Assembly: GCA_026389655.1 (NCBI GenBank)
Contig: JAPLHL010000317.1
Location: 1 to 9,305 of the forward strand
From: Chloroflexota bacterium
GTDB taxonomy: Bacteria > Chloroflexota > Dehalococcoidia > GIF9 > UBA5629
DNA length: 9,305 nucleotides
Direction of reading: 5' to 3'
Part shown: piece after piece, positions 1-6,220 of the stretch
Layout: each line of letters opens with the position of its first letter
Numbering within the stretch: the first letter of the stretch is position 1
Notes under the pieces: model-generated
Told to the model about the DNA's origin: nothing
The model's database searches: none
The model's input: the letters and a program-made list of their open reading frames with translations, nothing else
Translations under genes and position numbers: made by a program

Positions 1-478
1 GCTGGCTCTGCAGGATGCACTCGAAAAGAACGATGTTGACACCAGAACGCAATCCGCAATTACCATCCAAGCTATAGCAGAACCGCATATCCGCCGCCGT
101 GCTATTCGCCATCTGGAGAAAAAACGCGTGGTGATTTTCGCCGGCGGTACAGGCAATCCTTACATGACAACTGATACTGCAGCTGCTCTGCGTGCTATTG
201 AGATCAATGCAGATGTTTTACTGGTAGCCAAAAACAAAGTAGATGGTATTTATGATTCCGACCCAAGAAAAAACCCTTCTGCCAATAAGTATCATCATTT
301 AACTCACCGGGAAGCTCTGCGCTTGCAACTGGAAGTTATGGATATAACAGCATTTTCCTTGTGCCAGCAGAATAAGATACCTATAATTGTATTTGATTTA
401 CAGTCAAAAGACAGCATACTTAGAGTCATTGAGGGAGAAGATATCGGTACTACGGTTACCAGTGAGGAGAAAGCATGA
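1..478 (+). CDS. pyrH: UMP kinase, 3' part (5' end outside window)
   Basis: UMP kinase phosphorylates UMP to UDP with ATP in the cytoplasm, the first step from UMP towards UTP and CTP. The frame is open from base 2 and ends at TGA 476-478, giving 158 residues. The bacterial enzyme is usually about 240, so roughly 80 N-terminal residues lie upstream of the window. Visible family hallmarks are [21 protein letters not shown] (about fragment residues 26-46), the glycine-rich AGGTGNP, the [10 protein letters not shown] stretch that follows, and [10 protein letters not shown], all typical of the amino-acid-kinase fold of bacterial PyrH. A GTG at 128 could start a shorter frame, but conserved sequence continues upstream of it, so it is internal. 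The stop overlaps the frr start (ATGA), so the two genes are probably translationally coupled in one operon. Confidence 0.95.
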   Translation, partial: LALQDALEKNDVDTRTQSAITIQAIAEPHIRRRAIRHLEKKRVVIFAGGTGNPYMTTDTAAALRAIEINADVLLVAKNKVDGIYDSDPRKNPSANKYHHLTHREALRLQLEVMDITAFSLCQQNKIPIIVFDLQSKDSILRVIEGEDIGTTVTSEEKA

Positions 479-1032
479 CAGATAAAATACTCAAAAATGC
501 TGATTCAAAAATGAAAAAGACGGTGGAAGCCCTGATCAAAGAGTTGGCCAGTATACGTACCGGCCGCGCATCGCCGGCGCTGGTAGAACACATAAAAGTG
601 GACTATCATGGCGTACTCACTCCACTAATACAACTGGCATCTATTTCTGTCCCTGAACCTAAGACGATCGCCATACATCCCTGGGACCGCACAATAATTA
701 ATAATATTGATAAAGCCATACTTAAATCGGATCTGGGACTAAATCCTATCAACGATGGCAATAATATTAGAATATCTATCCCTCTTCTTACAGAAGAACG
801 GCGCAAAGATCTTATCAAAGTTATTCATAAAAGACTGGAAGAATCCCGGATCACTATCCGTAATATGCGCCGAGAATCAAACGACGAATTGAAGACCTCG
901 GAAAAAAATAAGGAAATATCCCAAGATCAGAATACTCGCGCATCTGAACAATTGCAGAAGCTCACTGATAACTATATTGAATCCATTAACAAGATCGGCA
1001 GAGATAAAGAGTCCGAGATTCTCGAAGTATAG
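475..1032 (+). CDS. frr: Ribosome recycling factor
   Basis: Ribosome recycling factor acts with EF-G to split the post-termination ribosome complex in the cytoplasm. The product is 185 residues, exactly the usual family length. Characteristic segments are the N-terminal helix with [12 protein letters not shown] (about 27-38), the domain II strand region [16 protein letters not shown] (about 56-71), [12 protein letters not shown] (about 102-113) and [13 protein letters not shown] (about 128-140). The start ATG overlaps the pyrH stop, and GAGGAG at 464-469 inside the end of pyrH lies 5 bases upstream as a good ribosome binding site. The gene is visibly AT-rich compared with ispG at the other end of the window. 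No sign of damage. Confidence 0.97.
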   Translation: MTDKILKNADSKMKKTVEALIKELASIRTGRASPALVEHIKVDYHGVLTPLIQLASISVPEPKTIAIHPWDRTIINNIDKAILKSDLGLNPINDGNNIRISIPLLTEERRKDLIKVIHKRLEESRITIRNMRRESNDELKTSEKNKEISQDQNTRASEQLQKLTDNYIESINKIGRDKESEILEV

Positions 1033-1135
1033 TTATCTTCCCGCTGCATTTACTGATTATTCGATTGAATTGTTCTCGGGACACTGTTGCCCAAGCCAAG
1101 GTATCTTTATTTTACGCTGATAGATTATTACTGAG

Positions 1136-1948
1136 ATGGTTGTTAAACGTGTTATAACCGGCATTCTTATAGGCTTAGTTGTCGGGCTTGTAATTTGGTT
1201 TGGCGAGCCTGTGTTCACAATACTTACATCACTGGTGGCGGCTATTGCGGCTTTTGAGTATTACAGGATTGTTAAGAGTGAACATATTCAACCACTTACG
1301 TACTTCGGTATAGTTTTCTCGGTGCTGCTAGTTGTAAATGCGCACAGCCCCTACAGCTTTACTTTGCCCTTGATTTTGGTCCTGGCCACACTGGTTCCAT
1401 TAATTTGGATGATATTCAAGCGCAATAAGGATAATTCATTCATCAATTGGGGTTGGACCCTTACGGGACTCTTGTATACAGGATGGCTTCAATCATTCTA
1501 CATATCTATTAGAGCTATGGACCAGGGTATGGGATGGGTATTCCTGGTCCTATCCTGCACTGCTATGTGCGACGTGTTTGCCTATGTTGTAGGCAGCGCA
1601 ATAGGAAAACACGCTCTTGCTTCTTCGGTTAGTCCGGGTAAAACATGGGAAGGTTCAGCGGGTGGATTGGCGGCATCTATTATATTTGCAGTCATAGTAA
1701 GTGTCTGTTTCAGACTGCCGCTCAATTACTGGCAAATGATAACAGCAGGCATTATTATTGGAGTCATTTCTCAACTTGGGGACCTCGTTGAATCCCTGTT
1801 GAAAAGAAACATGAAGGCAAAGGATGCCGGCAGTTTATTACCAGGTCACGGTGGAATGCTTGACCGTATTGACAGCCACCTATTGATCGCGCCGGTCGCG
1901 TATTATCTTATCGTCCTGGCAAATAGTCAGGGCTGGCTATCGAGATAA
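1136..1948 (+). CDS. cdsA: Phosphatidate cytidylyltransferase (CDP-diacylglycerol synthase)
   Basis: CdsA makes CDP-diacylglycerol from phosphatidic acid and CTP in the inner membrane, the branch point for phospholipid synthesis. The 270-residue product consists of successive hydrophobic segments (for example about 6-40, 57-95, 133-155, 178-193, 200-215 and 248-263). It carries the diagnostic C-terminal CDS signature at residues 220-247: S-LLKR, then KD, then PGHGG, then DRID. SPGKTWEG at about 166-173 is a second conserved family motif, and D146 lies in the conserved D-x-FAY region. The ATG at 1136 is the first start after an in-frame stop (TAG at about 1121), but it has no clear Shine-Dalgarno sequence, so expression may be weak or coupled. 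The 103 bases upstream hold no gene, although related genomes carry uppS there. The last codons form one arm of a long inverted repeat. Confidence 0.95.
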   Translation: MVVKRVITGILIGLVVGLVIWFGEPVFTILTSLVAAIAAFEYYRIVKSEHIQPLTYFGIVFSVLLVVNAHSPYSFTLPLILVLATLVPLIWMIFKRNKDNSFINWGWTLTGLLYTGWLQSFYISIRAMDQGMGWVFLVLSCTAMCDVFAYVVGSAIGKHALASSVSPGKTWEGSAGGLAASIIFAVIVSVCFRLPLNYWQMITAGIIIGVISQLGDLVESLLKRNMKAKDAGSLLPGHGGMLDRIDSHLLIAPVAYYLIVLANSQGWLSR

Positions 1949-2005
1949 AACCTGACATTTTTCAGGTCTTCGAAGCCTCACGCTCCGTTCCTAATAGCCA
2001 GCCCT
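1929..2005. repeat. 12-bp perfect inverted repeat enclosing a smaller hairpin
   Basis: AGGGCTGGCTAT at 1929-1940, inside the last codons of cdsA, is perfectly complementary to ATAGCCAGCCCT at 1994-2005. The 53-base interior contains its own 6-bp stem (1950-1955 with 1962-1967) and the palindrome CTTCGAAG at about 1968-1975. The whole could fold as a branched cruciform or RNA structure between the convergent cdsA and acyl-CoA dehydrogenase genes. It may be a bidirectional terminator, an mRNA 3'-end stabiliser, or a trace of an inverted duplication of the cdsA end. The complementarity is seen directly; the role is inferred. Confidence 0.7.
1946..1967 (-). terminator. Possible intrinsic terminator of the acyl-CoA gene pair
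   Basis: Read on the minus strand, ACCTGA (1967-1962), a six-base loop and TCAGGT (1955-1950) form a 6-bp stem followed by a short T run opposite the A residues at 1947-1950. It lies about 65 bases beyond the dehydrogenase stop. The stem is short and the T run is only about four bases, so this is a weak terminator by itself. On the plus strand there is no T run after the stem, so it suits the minus-strand transcript better than cdsA. Confidence 0.4.
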
Positions 2006-2032
2006 TAATATGTTAATTGTATTTAATGCTAC

Positions 2033-3205
2033 CTATATCTTGATATTGCCTTTTTTAAGCGTCTCAGTCGGCATGAACCATTTAACGCCAAGTTCTTTTG
2101 AAATCTTCTCGCATCTCTCAGCAACTTTGTCCCAACCCATACCCTTGGCAAGAGCGAATGGACCGAAAACTCCTCCACCGCCATTGACCATAGCCAGATC
2201 GATTTCAGCGGCGCTTCTTGCTACGCCCCCCTCAAGCAACTTGGTACCTTCATTGACCTGCAGACAGATAAGATCCATCGGGTCAAATTTCGGGTCTGCT
2301 TTGGCCGGGTCTATAGTCGGGCGTGCCCCGCCTGGCCACTCAAATAAACCTTTACCTGTTTTCTTTCCGAGAGTACCGGCCTTTACCATATCCTCAAGCC
2401 ACTTGCGCGGCTTGTAATCAGGTGACATTACTTCGGCGAAATATAGCATGCCATGGTAATTGATATCCAGGCCCGTGTAGTCCATCGTCTCGTAGGGTCC
2501 CATTGGAGCACCGATTGAGCGTACTTTGGCGTCCACGACTTCAGGAGTCACGAGTTTCCTTTGAAGAACTTCCATTAAATAAATGCCGGCCGGCGACCCG
2601 ATCCTGTTATAAATGAATCCTGCGGTGTCTTTCTCTACCCTGACCGGTACCATGTTACCCCTGAAGTTCTTCCACTTCATCATCAGGTCATAGGTGACAT
2701 TCATCGTCTCATCCGAGGTCTTTTCACCGCGTATCACTTCGACCAGCAGCATCATAGCAACCGGATTGAAGAAGTGAAGGCCTACTACCTTGTCCGGCCT
2801 CCCGGTTGCTCCGCCGATTTTTGTAATGCTCATATTCGATGTATTAGAAGCCAGGATAGCATGTTTTGGAGCGTATTGATCGATTTCCTTAAATATCTTC
2901 TGCTTGAGATCCAGAATTTCGGGGGCGGCTTCTACCATGAAATCAACATCTTTCACGGCATCCTTTATCACGGTAAAACACGTGAAGTTGCCAACTACCT
3001 TGTCCATGGCTTCCTGGGTCAATTTTTGTTTCGAGACCTGTTTAGTAAGGCTCTCCTTAATCTTAGTCATGCCCTTGTCTACGAATTCCTGCTTGATATC
3101 GTAGAGATTTATTTTGTAACCTGCCATTGCAGCAACCTCAGCAATACCATGACCCATGTCACCAGCGCCAACAATTGCTATTTTTTTAATGTCTTCAACT
3201 TTCAC
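2033..3205 (-). CDS. 3-hydroxyacyl-CoA dehydrogenase, long form
   Basis: Predicted cytoplasmic NAD-dependent oxidation of (S)-3-hydroxyacyl-CoA to 3-ketoacyl-CoA. The 390 residues begin with a Rossmann dinucleotide site (IVGAGDMGHG, 11-20), followed by VEAAPE (91-96). Catalytic residues of the family align in spacing: Ser123 in ASNTSN, His144 in LHFFNP, Glu156 in LLVEV (12 after the His, as in the mammalian enzyme) and Asn200 in IYNRI. The first C-terminal helical domain runs to about residue 290 (GKKTGKGLFEW). A second, shorter copy-like domain covers about 308-372 (NEGTKLLEGG, EIDLAMVNG, GPFALAKGMG). This layout recalls the dehydrogenase half of archaeal dehydrogenase-hydratase fusions, but here the hydratase is a separate gene upstream. 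The start is GTG (3205-3203), supported by AAGGAGG at 3220-3214, 8 bases away. Substrate chain length cannot be read from sequence. Confidence 0.93.
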   Translation of the reverse strand: MKVEDIKKIAIVGAGDMGHGIAEVAAMAGYKINLYDIKQEFVDKGMTKIKESLTKQVSKQKLTQEAMDKVVGNFTCFTVIKDAVKDVDFMVEAAPEILDLKQKIFKEIDQYAPKHAILASNTSNMSITKIGGATGRPDKVVGLHFFNPVAMMLLVEVIRGEKTSDETMNVTYDLMMKWKNFRGNMVPVRVEKDTAGFIYNRIGSPAGIYLMEVLQRKLVTPEVVDAKVRSIGAPMGPYETMDYTGLDINYHGMLYFAEVMSPDYKPRKWLEDMVKAGTLGKKTGKGLFEWPGGARPTIDPAKADPKFDPMDLICLQVNEGTKLLEGGVARSAAEIDLAMVNGGGGVFGPFALAKGMGWDKVAERCEKISKELGVKWFMPTETLKKGNIKI

Positions 3206-3237
3206 TGATAGATCCTCCTTAAAAGAATAATTTTTAT

Positions 3238-3277
3238 TAGCCGGAAAATCCGGCTATCTCACTCTCTTGCGAGAGAG
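3238..3277 (-). promoter_or_regulatory. Two tandem hairpins in the dehydrogenase leader
   Basis: The 145 bases between the hydratase stop and the dehydrogenase start hold two perfect stem-loops: 8 bp (3238-3245 with 3249-3256, three-base loop) and 6 bp (3262-3267 with 3272-3277, four-base loop). Neither is followed by a T run on either strand, so they are not obvious intrinsic terminators. They lie about 18 bases upstream of the dehydrogenase Shine-Dalgarno sequence on the minus-strand transcript. They could be RNA processing or stability elements that set different levels for the two genes. The pairing is seen; the role is a guess. Confidence 0.45.
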
Positions 3278-3350
3278 CTTTGACATATTTTACTTGTACT
3301 TTAACATCATGTCATCAACCCTTATCACTACCATTTCCCTTCAAAATTAA

Positions 3351-4127
3351 TTATTCGCCAGTAAACTTGGCTTCCCGTTTCTCCATGAATGCGGTCATCC
3401 CTTCGACGGCATCCTTGGAATTTCTGACCATTTCATTGCCGGCCATTTCTATTTCAAGACCTGCTGCCATGTTTGTATCCTGTCCGAGTATCATCGAATT
3501 CAAAATGGCCTTCAACGCCAGCGGTGCGCGTTTGCTCAAGGCCACAGCATATTCCTTGGCATCCTTTAATACTTCTCCCGGCTTGGATACCTTGTTGACC
3601 AGTCCCCAGTCATAAGCTTCTTTTGCATTGATCCTTCTACCCATTAAGGCGATCTCTAACGCCCGTGTCCGGCCGATAAGCCTCGGCAGTCTTTGAGTGC
3701 CACCCCAACCCGGTATAATTCCAAGGTTAATTTCCGGAAGGCCGATTACGGCCTTCGGGTCATCTACCATGATGCGAAAATGGCAGGAAAGGGCGAGCTC
3801 ACAGCCACCTCCCAGGGCAAAGCCGTTTATGGCAGCCACGACCGGCTTTGAATTCCGCTCGATCTTGTTATATGTAATATGTCCATAGCGGCTGATCCAG
3901 ACATTCATGGGATCTGCAAAACTGGCAATGTCGAAACCCGCTGAAAAAGCCTTCTCTCCTGCTCCGGTAATAATGATCGCGCGGATTGACTTGTCATTTT
4001 CCAATTCCGTGACGGCCTTGTTCAGATTGTCCACTGCTGCGTAGTTGAAAGGATGCACCGGCGGACGATTCAGCGTGATTATACCCACTGCTCCCTCTCT
4101 TTCCAATATCAACGTATCGTAGGCCAT
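3351..4127 (-). CDS. Enoyl-CoA hydratase / crotonase-family protein
   Basis: Predicted to hydrate trans-2-enoyl-CoA to 3-hydroxyacyl-CoA in the cytoplasm, the step before the dehydrogenase encoded just downstream. The 258 residues are the usual crotonase length. The oxyanion-hole segments are KAFSAGFDI (59-67) and NGFALGGGCELAL (101-113). Both catalytic glutamates of true hydratases appear to be present, Glu110 in GGGCE and Glu132 in LPEINLG, with two extra residues between them compared with the rat mitochondrial enzyme. GIIPGWGGTQRLPRLIG (136-152) and the C-terminal MTAFMEKREAKF tail are typical. Retention of both Glu favours hydratase over isomerase or other crotonase reactions, but the family is diverse. 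ATG at 4127-4125 follows GGAGG (4136-4132) at a short 4-base spacing. It is likely co-transcribed with the dehydrogenase. Confidence 0.93.
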   Translation of the reverse strand: MAYDTLILEREGAVGIITLNRPPVHPFNYAAVDNLNKAVTELENDKSIRAIIITGAGEKAFSAGFDIASFADPMNVWISRYGHITYNKIERNSKPVVAAINGFALGGGCELALSCHFRIMVDDPKAVIGLPEINLGIIPGWGGTQRLPRLIGRTRALEIALMGRRINAKEAYDWGLVNKVSKPGEVLKDAKEYAVALSKRAPLALKAILNSMILGQDTNMAAGLEIEMAGNEMVRNSKDAVEGMTAFMEKREAKFTGE

Positions 4128-4237
4128 GGTACCTCCTCTTTTGTTAAATTTCGCGCTAAATTATAACTCAAATTGCCACCCCCTTCCCCCAAACAAAATG
4201 TATAAAAACCTGTCAACGTTTATAAGCGCAACCTATT

Positions 4238-4492
4238 CTACCTGTCTATATCAACAATCGTCGTTTTGGATTGAAGATCAGGCAACAATGCTTTCAATTG
4301 CATACCCGACATCAGTTCCAACTTATTCATAATTTCCACCATGTTGGCCACAGCACACATATTAGTAGCAGGCCTCCACCATGAGCAGGATTCTTCATCA
4401 CACACGCAAGTTTCTTTCTTGACAAAACCATCCGCTTCAAGGGTCTTGCTATTGAATTTCATGGGACAATTAAATATTTTCTGTTTTGGCAT
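4238..4492 (-). CDS. Small cysteine-rich protein of unknown function
   Basis: An 84-residue protein I cannot assign to a named family. The first half holds five cysteines (C9, C29, C31, C36, C46) in the order CPMKF, CVCDEESCSWW, NMCAVA, with a paired Trp at 38-39. This spacing suggests a small zinc- or iron-sulfur-binding unit. The second half (about 47-73) looks like an amphipathic helix with several Met and Leu residues. There is no signal peptide or membrane segment. The gene is probably real: AGGAGG (4505-4500) lies 7 bases from the ATG, the composition is protein-like, and a plausible promoter lies upstream. It is oriented with the hydratase-dehydrogenase pair, 110 bases before the hydratase start, so it may be the first gene of that transcript. 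Confidence 0.75.
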   Translation of the reverse strand: MPKQKIFNCPMKFNSKTLEADGFVKKETCVCDEESCSWWRPATNMCAVANMVEIMNKLELMSGMQLKALLPDLQSKTTIVDIDR

Positions 4493-4614
4493 TATAAAAC
4501 CTCCTGATTAATATTTAATCCGCTAAATTAAGTATTTTCCCAGATGCCTGCTCTATACTTACCCCATACTAAACCTAGTACGTTTTCCTGCACTTAACAG
4601 GTGACGCATGAGTA

Positions 4615-4643
4615 ATTATACACGAGTAAGCGCTAAAGGTTAA
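4615..4643 (-). promoter_or_regulatory. Candidate sigma-70-type promoter for the Cys-rich gene
   Basis: On the minus strand TTAACC (4643-4638) is separated by 17 bases from a perfect TATAAT (4620-4615). This would give a leader of roughly 115 bases before the ATG at 4492. The -35 box matches the consensus at only four of six positions. It abuts the plus-strand promoter candidate, giving a back-to-back arrangement. Confidence 0.4.
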
Positions 4644-4672
4644 TTGCAATGGCTAATAACTCTGTCTATAAT
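4644..4672 (+). promoter_or_regulatory. Candidate sigma-70-type promoter for the B-box gene
   Basis: TTGCAA (4644-4649), a 17-base spacer and a perfect TATAAT (4667-4672) make a good housekeeping promoter. Transcription would start near 4679, leaving about 37 bases before the ATG at 4716, with AGGAGGAGG at 4701-4709 as a strong ribosome binding site. Confidence 0.6.
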
Positions 4673-4715
4673 AATTACACATTTTTAAAACCAGATTCAC
4701 AGGAGGAGGCATATT

Positions 4716-5111
4716 ATGGCTGATTGTTCTTATCATCCCGGCAAAGATGCAGTAGGGGCATGCGTGAATTGCGGCAAAATGGTATGCCTGGCTTGCAGAA
4801 CAGAACTCCAGGATAGGGTATATTGCCAGCCATGCGCCAATAAGCTGTTTGTTTCCAAGTCAGATGTACAGGTATCAGCAGCTCCGGCGACCCCGGTCAT
4901 ACAATCGGTTAGCGGCGCCTGGTGGTTACTGCCCATTTTCTTCACATGGTTGGGCGGCCTGATTGCCTGGGCTGTCACCAAAGCCAGAGATCCTAAAAAA
5001 GCAAGGTCAATGCTGATCTGGGGCATAGTTCTAACTTTCATATACGGAATCGTTATCACAATTCTCGTAGTCGCGATGTTTGCCCTCGGGTTCCTTGCAG
5101 CTAACGAGTAG
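4716..5111 (+). CDS. B-box-type zinc-finger membrane protein
   Basis: A 131-residue protein with an N-terminal B-box-like zinc finger and two membrane helices. The metal ligands are C4, H7, C16, C19, C24, C27, C37 and C40, in the pattern C-x2-HP, ACVNCGKMVCLAC, YCQPC. This is enough for two zinc ions in the cross-brace seen in bacterial B-box proteins. After a short linker (about 45-67) come hydrophobic segments at about 68-88 and 99-128. The positively charged loop between them (KARDPKKAR, 89-97) suggests a hairpin with both termini on the opposite side from, or both ends equivalent to, that loop; the orientation is uncertain. No enzymatic motif is visible. It probably acts by protein binding, but partners are unknown. 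It is monocistronic: its own promoter and strong Shine-Dalgarno sequence upstream, and a strong terminator 40 bases downstream. Confidence 0.82.
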   Translation: MADCSYHPGKDAVGACVNCGKMVCLACRTELQDRVYCQPCANKLFVSKSDVQVSAAPATPVIQSVSGAWWLLPIFFTWLGGLIAWAVTKARDPKKARSMLIWGIVLTFIYGIVITILVVAMFALGFLAANE

Positions 5112-5149
5112 TTGAGAGCCCCTAACCATAATTTATATGTAGCAGTATT

Positions 5150-5195
5150 AAGCCCCGGCGTTCGCATATTGCTGAGACGCCGGGGTTTCTCTTTT
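5150..5195 (+). terminator. Strong intrinsic terminator after the B-box gene
   Basis: CCCCGGCGT (5153-5161) pairs perfectly with ACGCCGGGG (5177-5185) across a 15-base loop. The stem can be extended by the preceding AAG against TTT. A T-rich tract, TTTCTCTTTT, follows at 5186-5195. This isolates the B-box transcript from dxr. Confidence 0.85.
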
Positions 5196-5215
5196 GGAAA
5201 AATCCTTTTAGATGG

Positions 5216-5244
5216 TCTACATTCCATATTTGCTGTAAGATAAT
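5216..5244 (+). promoter_or_regulatory. Possible promoter for dxr
   Basis: TCTACA (5216-5221), a 17-base spacer and GATAAT (5239-5244) match the sigma-70 consensus at four and five of six positions. The start site would fall near 5251, only about 14 bases before the dxr ATG. That fits the absence of a Shine-Dalgarno sequence there. The terminator just upstream means dxr needs a promoter in this interval or read-through. Confidence 0.4.
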
Positions 5245-5264
5245 AGTGCTTTAATCGTATTCAC

Positions 5265-6220
5265 ATGGTCCATCAAATTAAAAATATAGCTATCCTGGGC
5301 TCTACCGGGTCGATCGGGCAACAGACTCTGGATATCGTGCGCAAGTTCCCCGATAAGTTGAAGGTGGTGGGACTGGCGTGCGGTAATAACAGGGCCGTTT
5401 TCGAGGACCAATTACACGAGTTCAATCCTAAATTCGCTTTTTCCGCCGGTAGTTTTACATTATCAACGTCCGTAAAGCCAATGTCCATGGAGGAAATCGC
5501 GTCGCAGCCTGATGTAGACATAGTGGTAATAGCGACGACGGGGAAGGCCGGACTGGGTCCGACGATCTCTGCTTTGAAAGCGGGAAAGCCTGTAGCAATC
5601 GCCAATAAGGAAATACTGGTGATGGCCGGGGAAATTATCACCGGCATGACCCAACATGGAAAATGGGCAAGAAAGTCACGATCGATTCGGCAACACTTTT
5701 CAACAAGGGACTCGAAGCCATCGAAGCACGCTGGCTGTTTAATATACCCTACGATAAAATCGAGATAGTCATACACCGCCAGAGCATCATTCATTCGATG
5801 ATCGAGTTCGTAGACGGTTCAATCAAAGCCCAGCTAAGCACGCCAGATATGCATTTACCAATACAGTATGCATTGCTGTACCCGGAGAGGACCGCAAATG
5901 ACAATATCAAGCCGCTCAGCTTCAATGCCGTACAGTCCCTGACCCTGGAACCGGTCAGGTACGACGATTTTCCCTGTCTGAAACTTGCCCTGGAGGCAGC
6001 GAAAAAGGGCGGCACGTATCCGGCCGTATTGTGTGCGGCGGACGAGGTGGCGGTCGACTTTTTTATTAAAAGGAAAACCAGGTTCCTCCAGATTGCAGAA
6101 ATTATAGAGAGGACATTGAACCTGCATAAACCGGTTTCCAAACCGTCGTTGGACGAGATAATAGAATCCGATCAGTGGGCAGGGGAAACCGCCCTGAAAA
6201 TCGCAGGAAAGATAACCTGA
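5265..6220 (+). pseudogene. dxr: 1-deoxy-D-xylulose-5-phosphate reductoisomerase, internally deleted and frameshifted
   Basis: DXR converts DXP to MEP with NADPH, the committed step of the MEP isoprenoid pathway. The 5' part (5265 to about 5663, about 133 residues) has the NADPH site ILGSTGSIGQQTLDIVRKFP (10-29) and KPVAIANKEILVMAG. The 3' part (about 5651-6220, other frame) has WKMGKKVTIDSATLFNKGLE, IHRQSIIHSM, LSTPDMHLPIQYAL and GGTYPAVLCAADE. Between them roughly 60-70 residues are missing. That region normally carries the PVDSEHSA metal-binding motif (E. coli Asp150-Ser151-Glu152), the SGGPF loop (Ser186) and His209. The remaining Ser-Asn-Lys-Glu cluster (E. coli 222-231) is kept. The 5' frame runs out at 5768 in non-homologous sequence. 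ATG 5265 is the first start after an in-frame TAG and has no Shine-Dalgarno sequence. No functional enzyme is expected. No other lesion is visible, so the change is recent or an assembly error. Confidence 0.88.

Noticed and set aside
1087..1113. TTGCCC and TATTTT upstream of cdsA as a promoter
   Set aside because: The spacer is only 15 bases and both boxes match at four of six positions, too weak to call.
2010..3208. Plus-strand frames of 135 and 144 codons opposite the acyl-CoA dehydrogenase
   Set aside because: The minus-strand frame has complete catalytic motifs; the opposite frames are composition shadows.
4160..4216. TTGACA (4216-4211) and TATAAT (4165-4160) on the minus strand upstream of the hydratase
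   Set aside because: Both are perfect boxes but about 45 bases apart, far from the 16-18 needed. Neither has a partner at the right distance, so no promoter is called.
4733..5227. 164-codon minus-strand frame opposite the B-box gene
   Set aside because: It runs through the terminator and lacks any domain signal, while the plus strand shows eight ordered Cys/His ligands and a strong ribosome binding site.
5273..5794. Long minus-strand frame (173 codons) opposite the 5' half of dxr
   Set aside because: It is the complement of clearly homologous DXR coding sequence and has no family features of its own.
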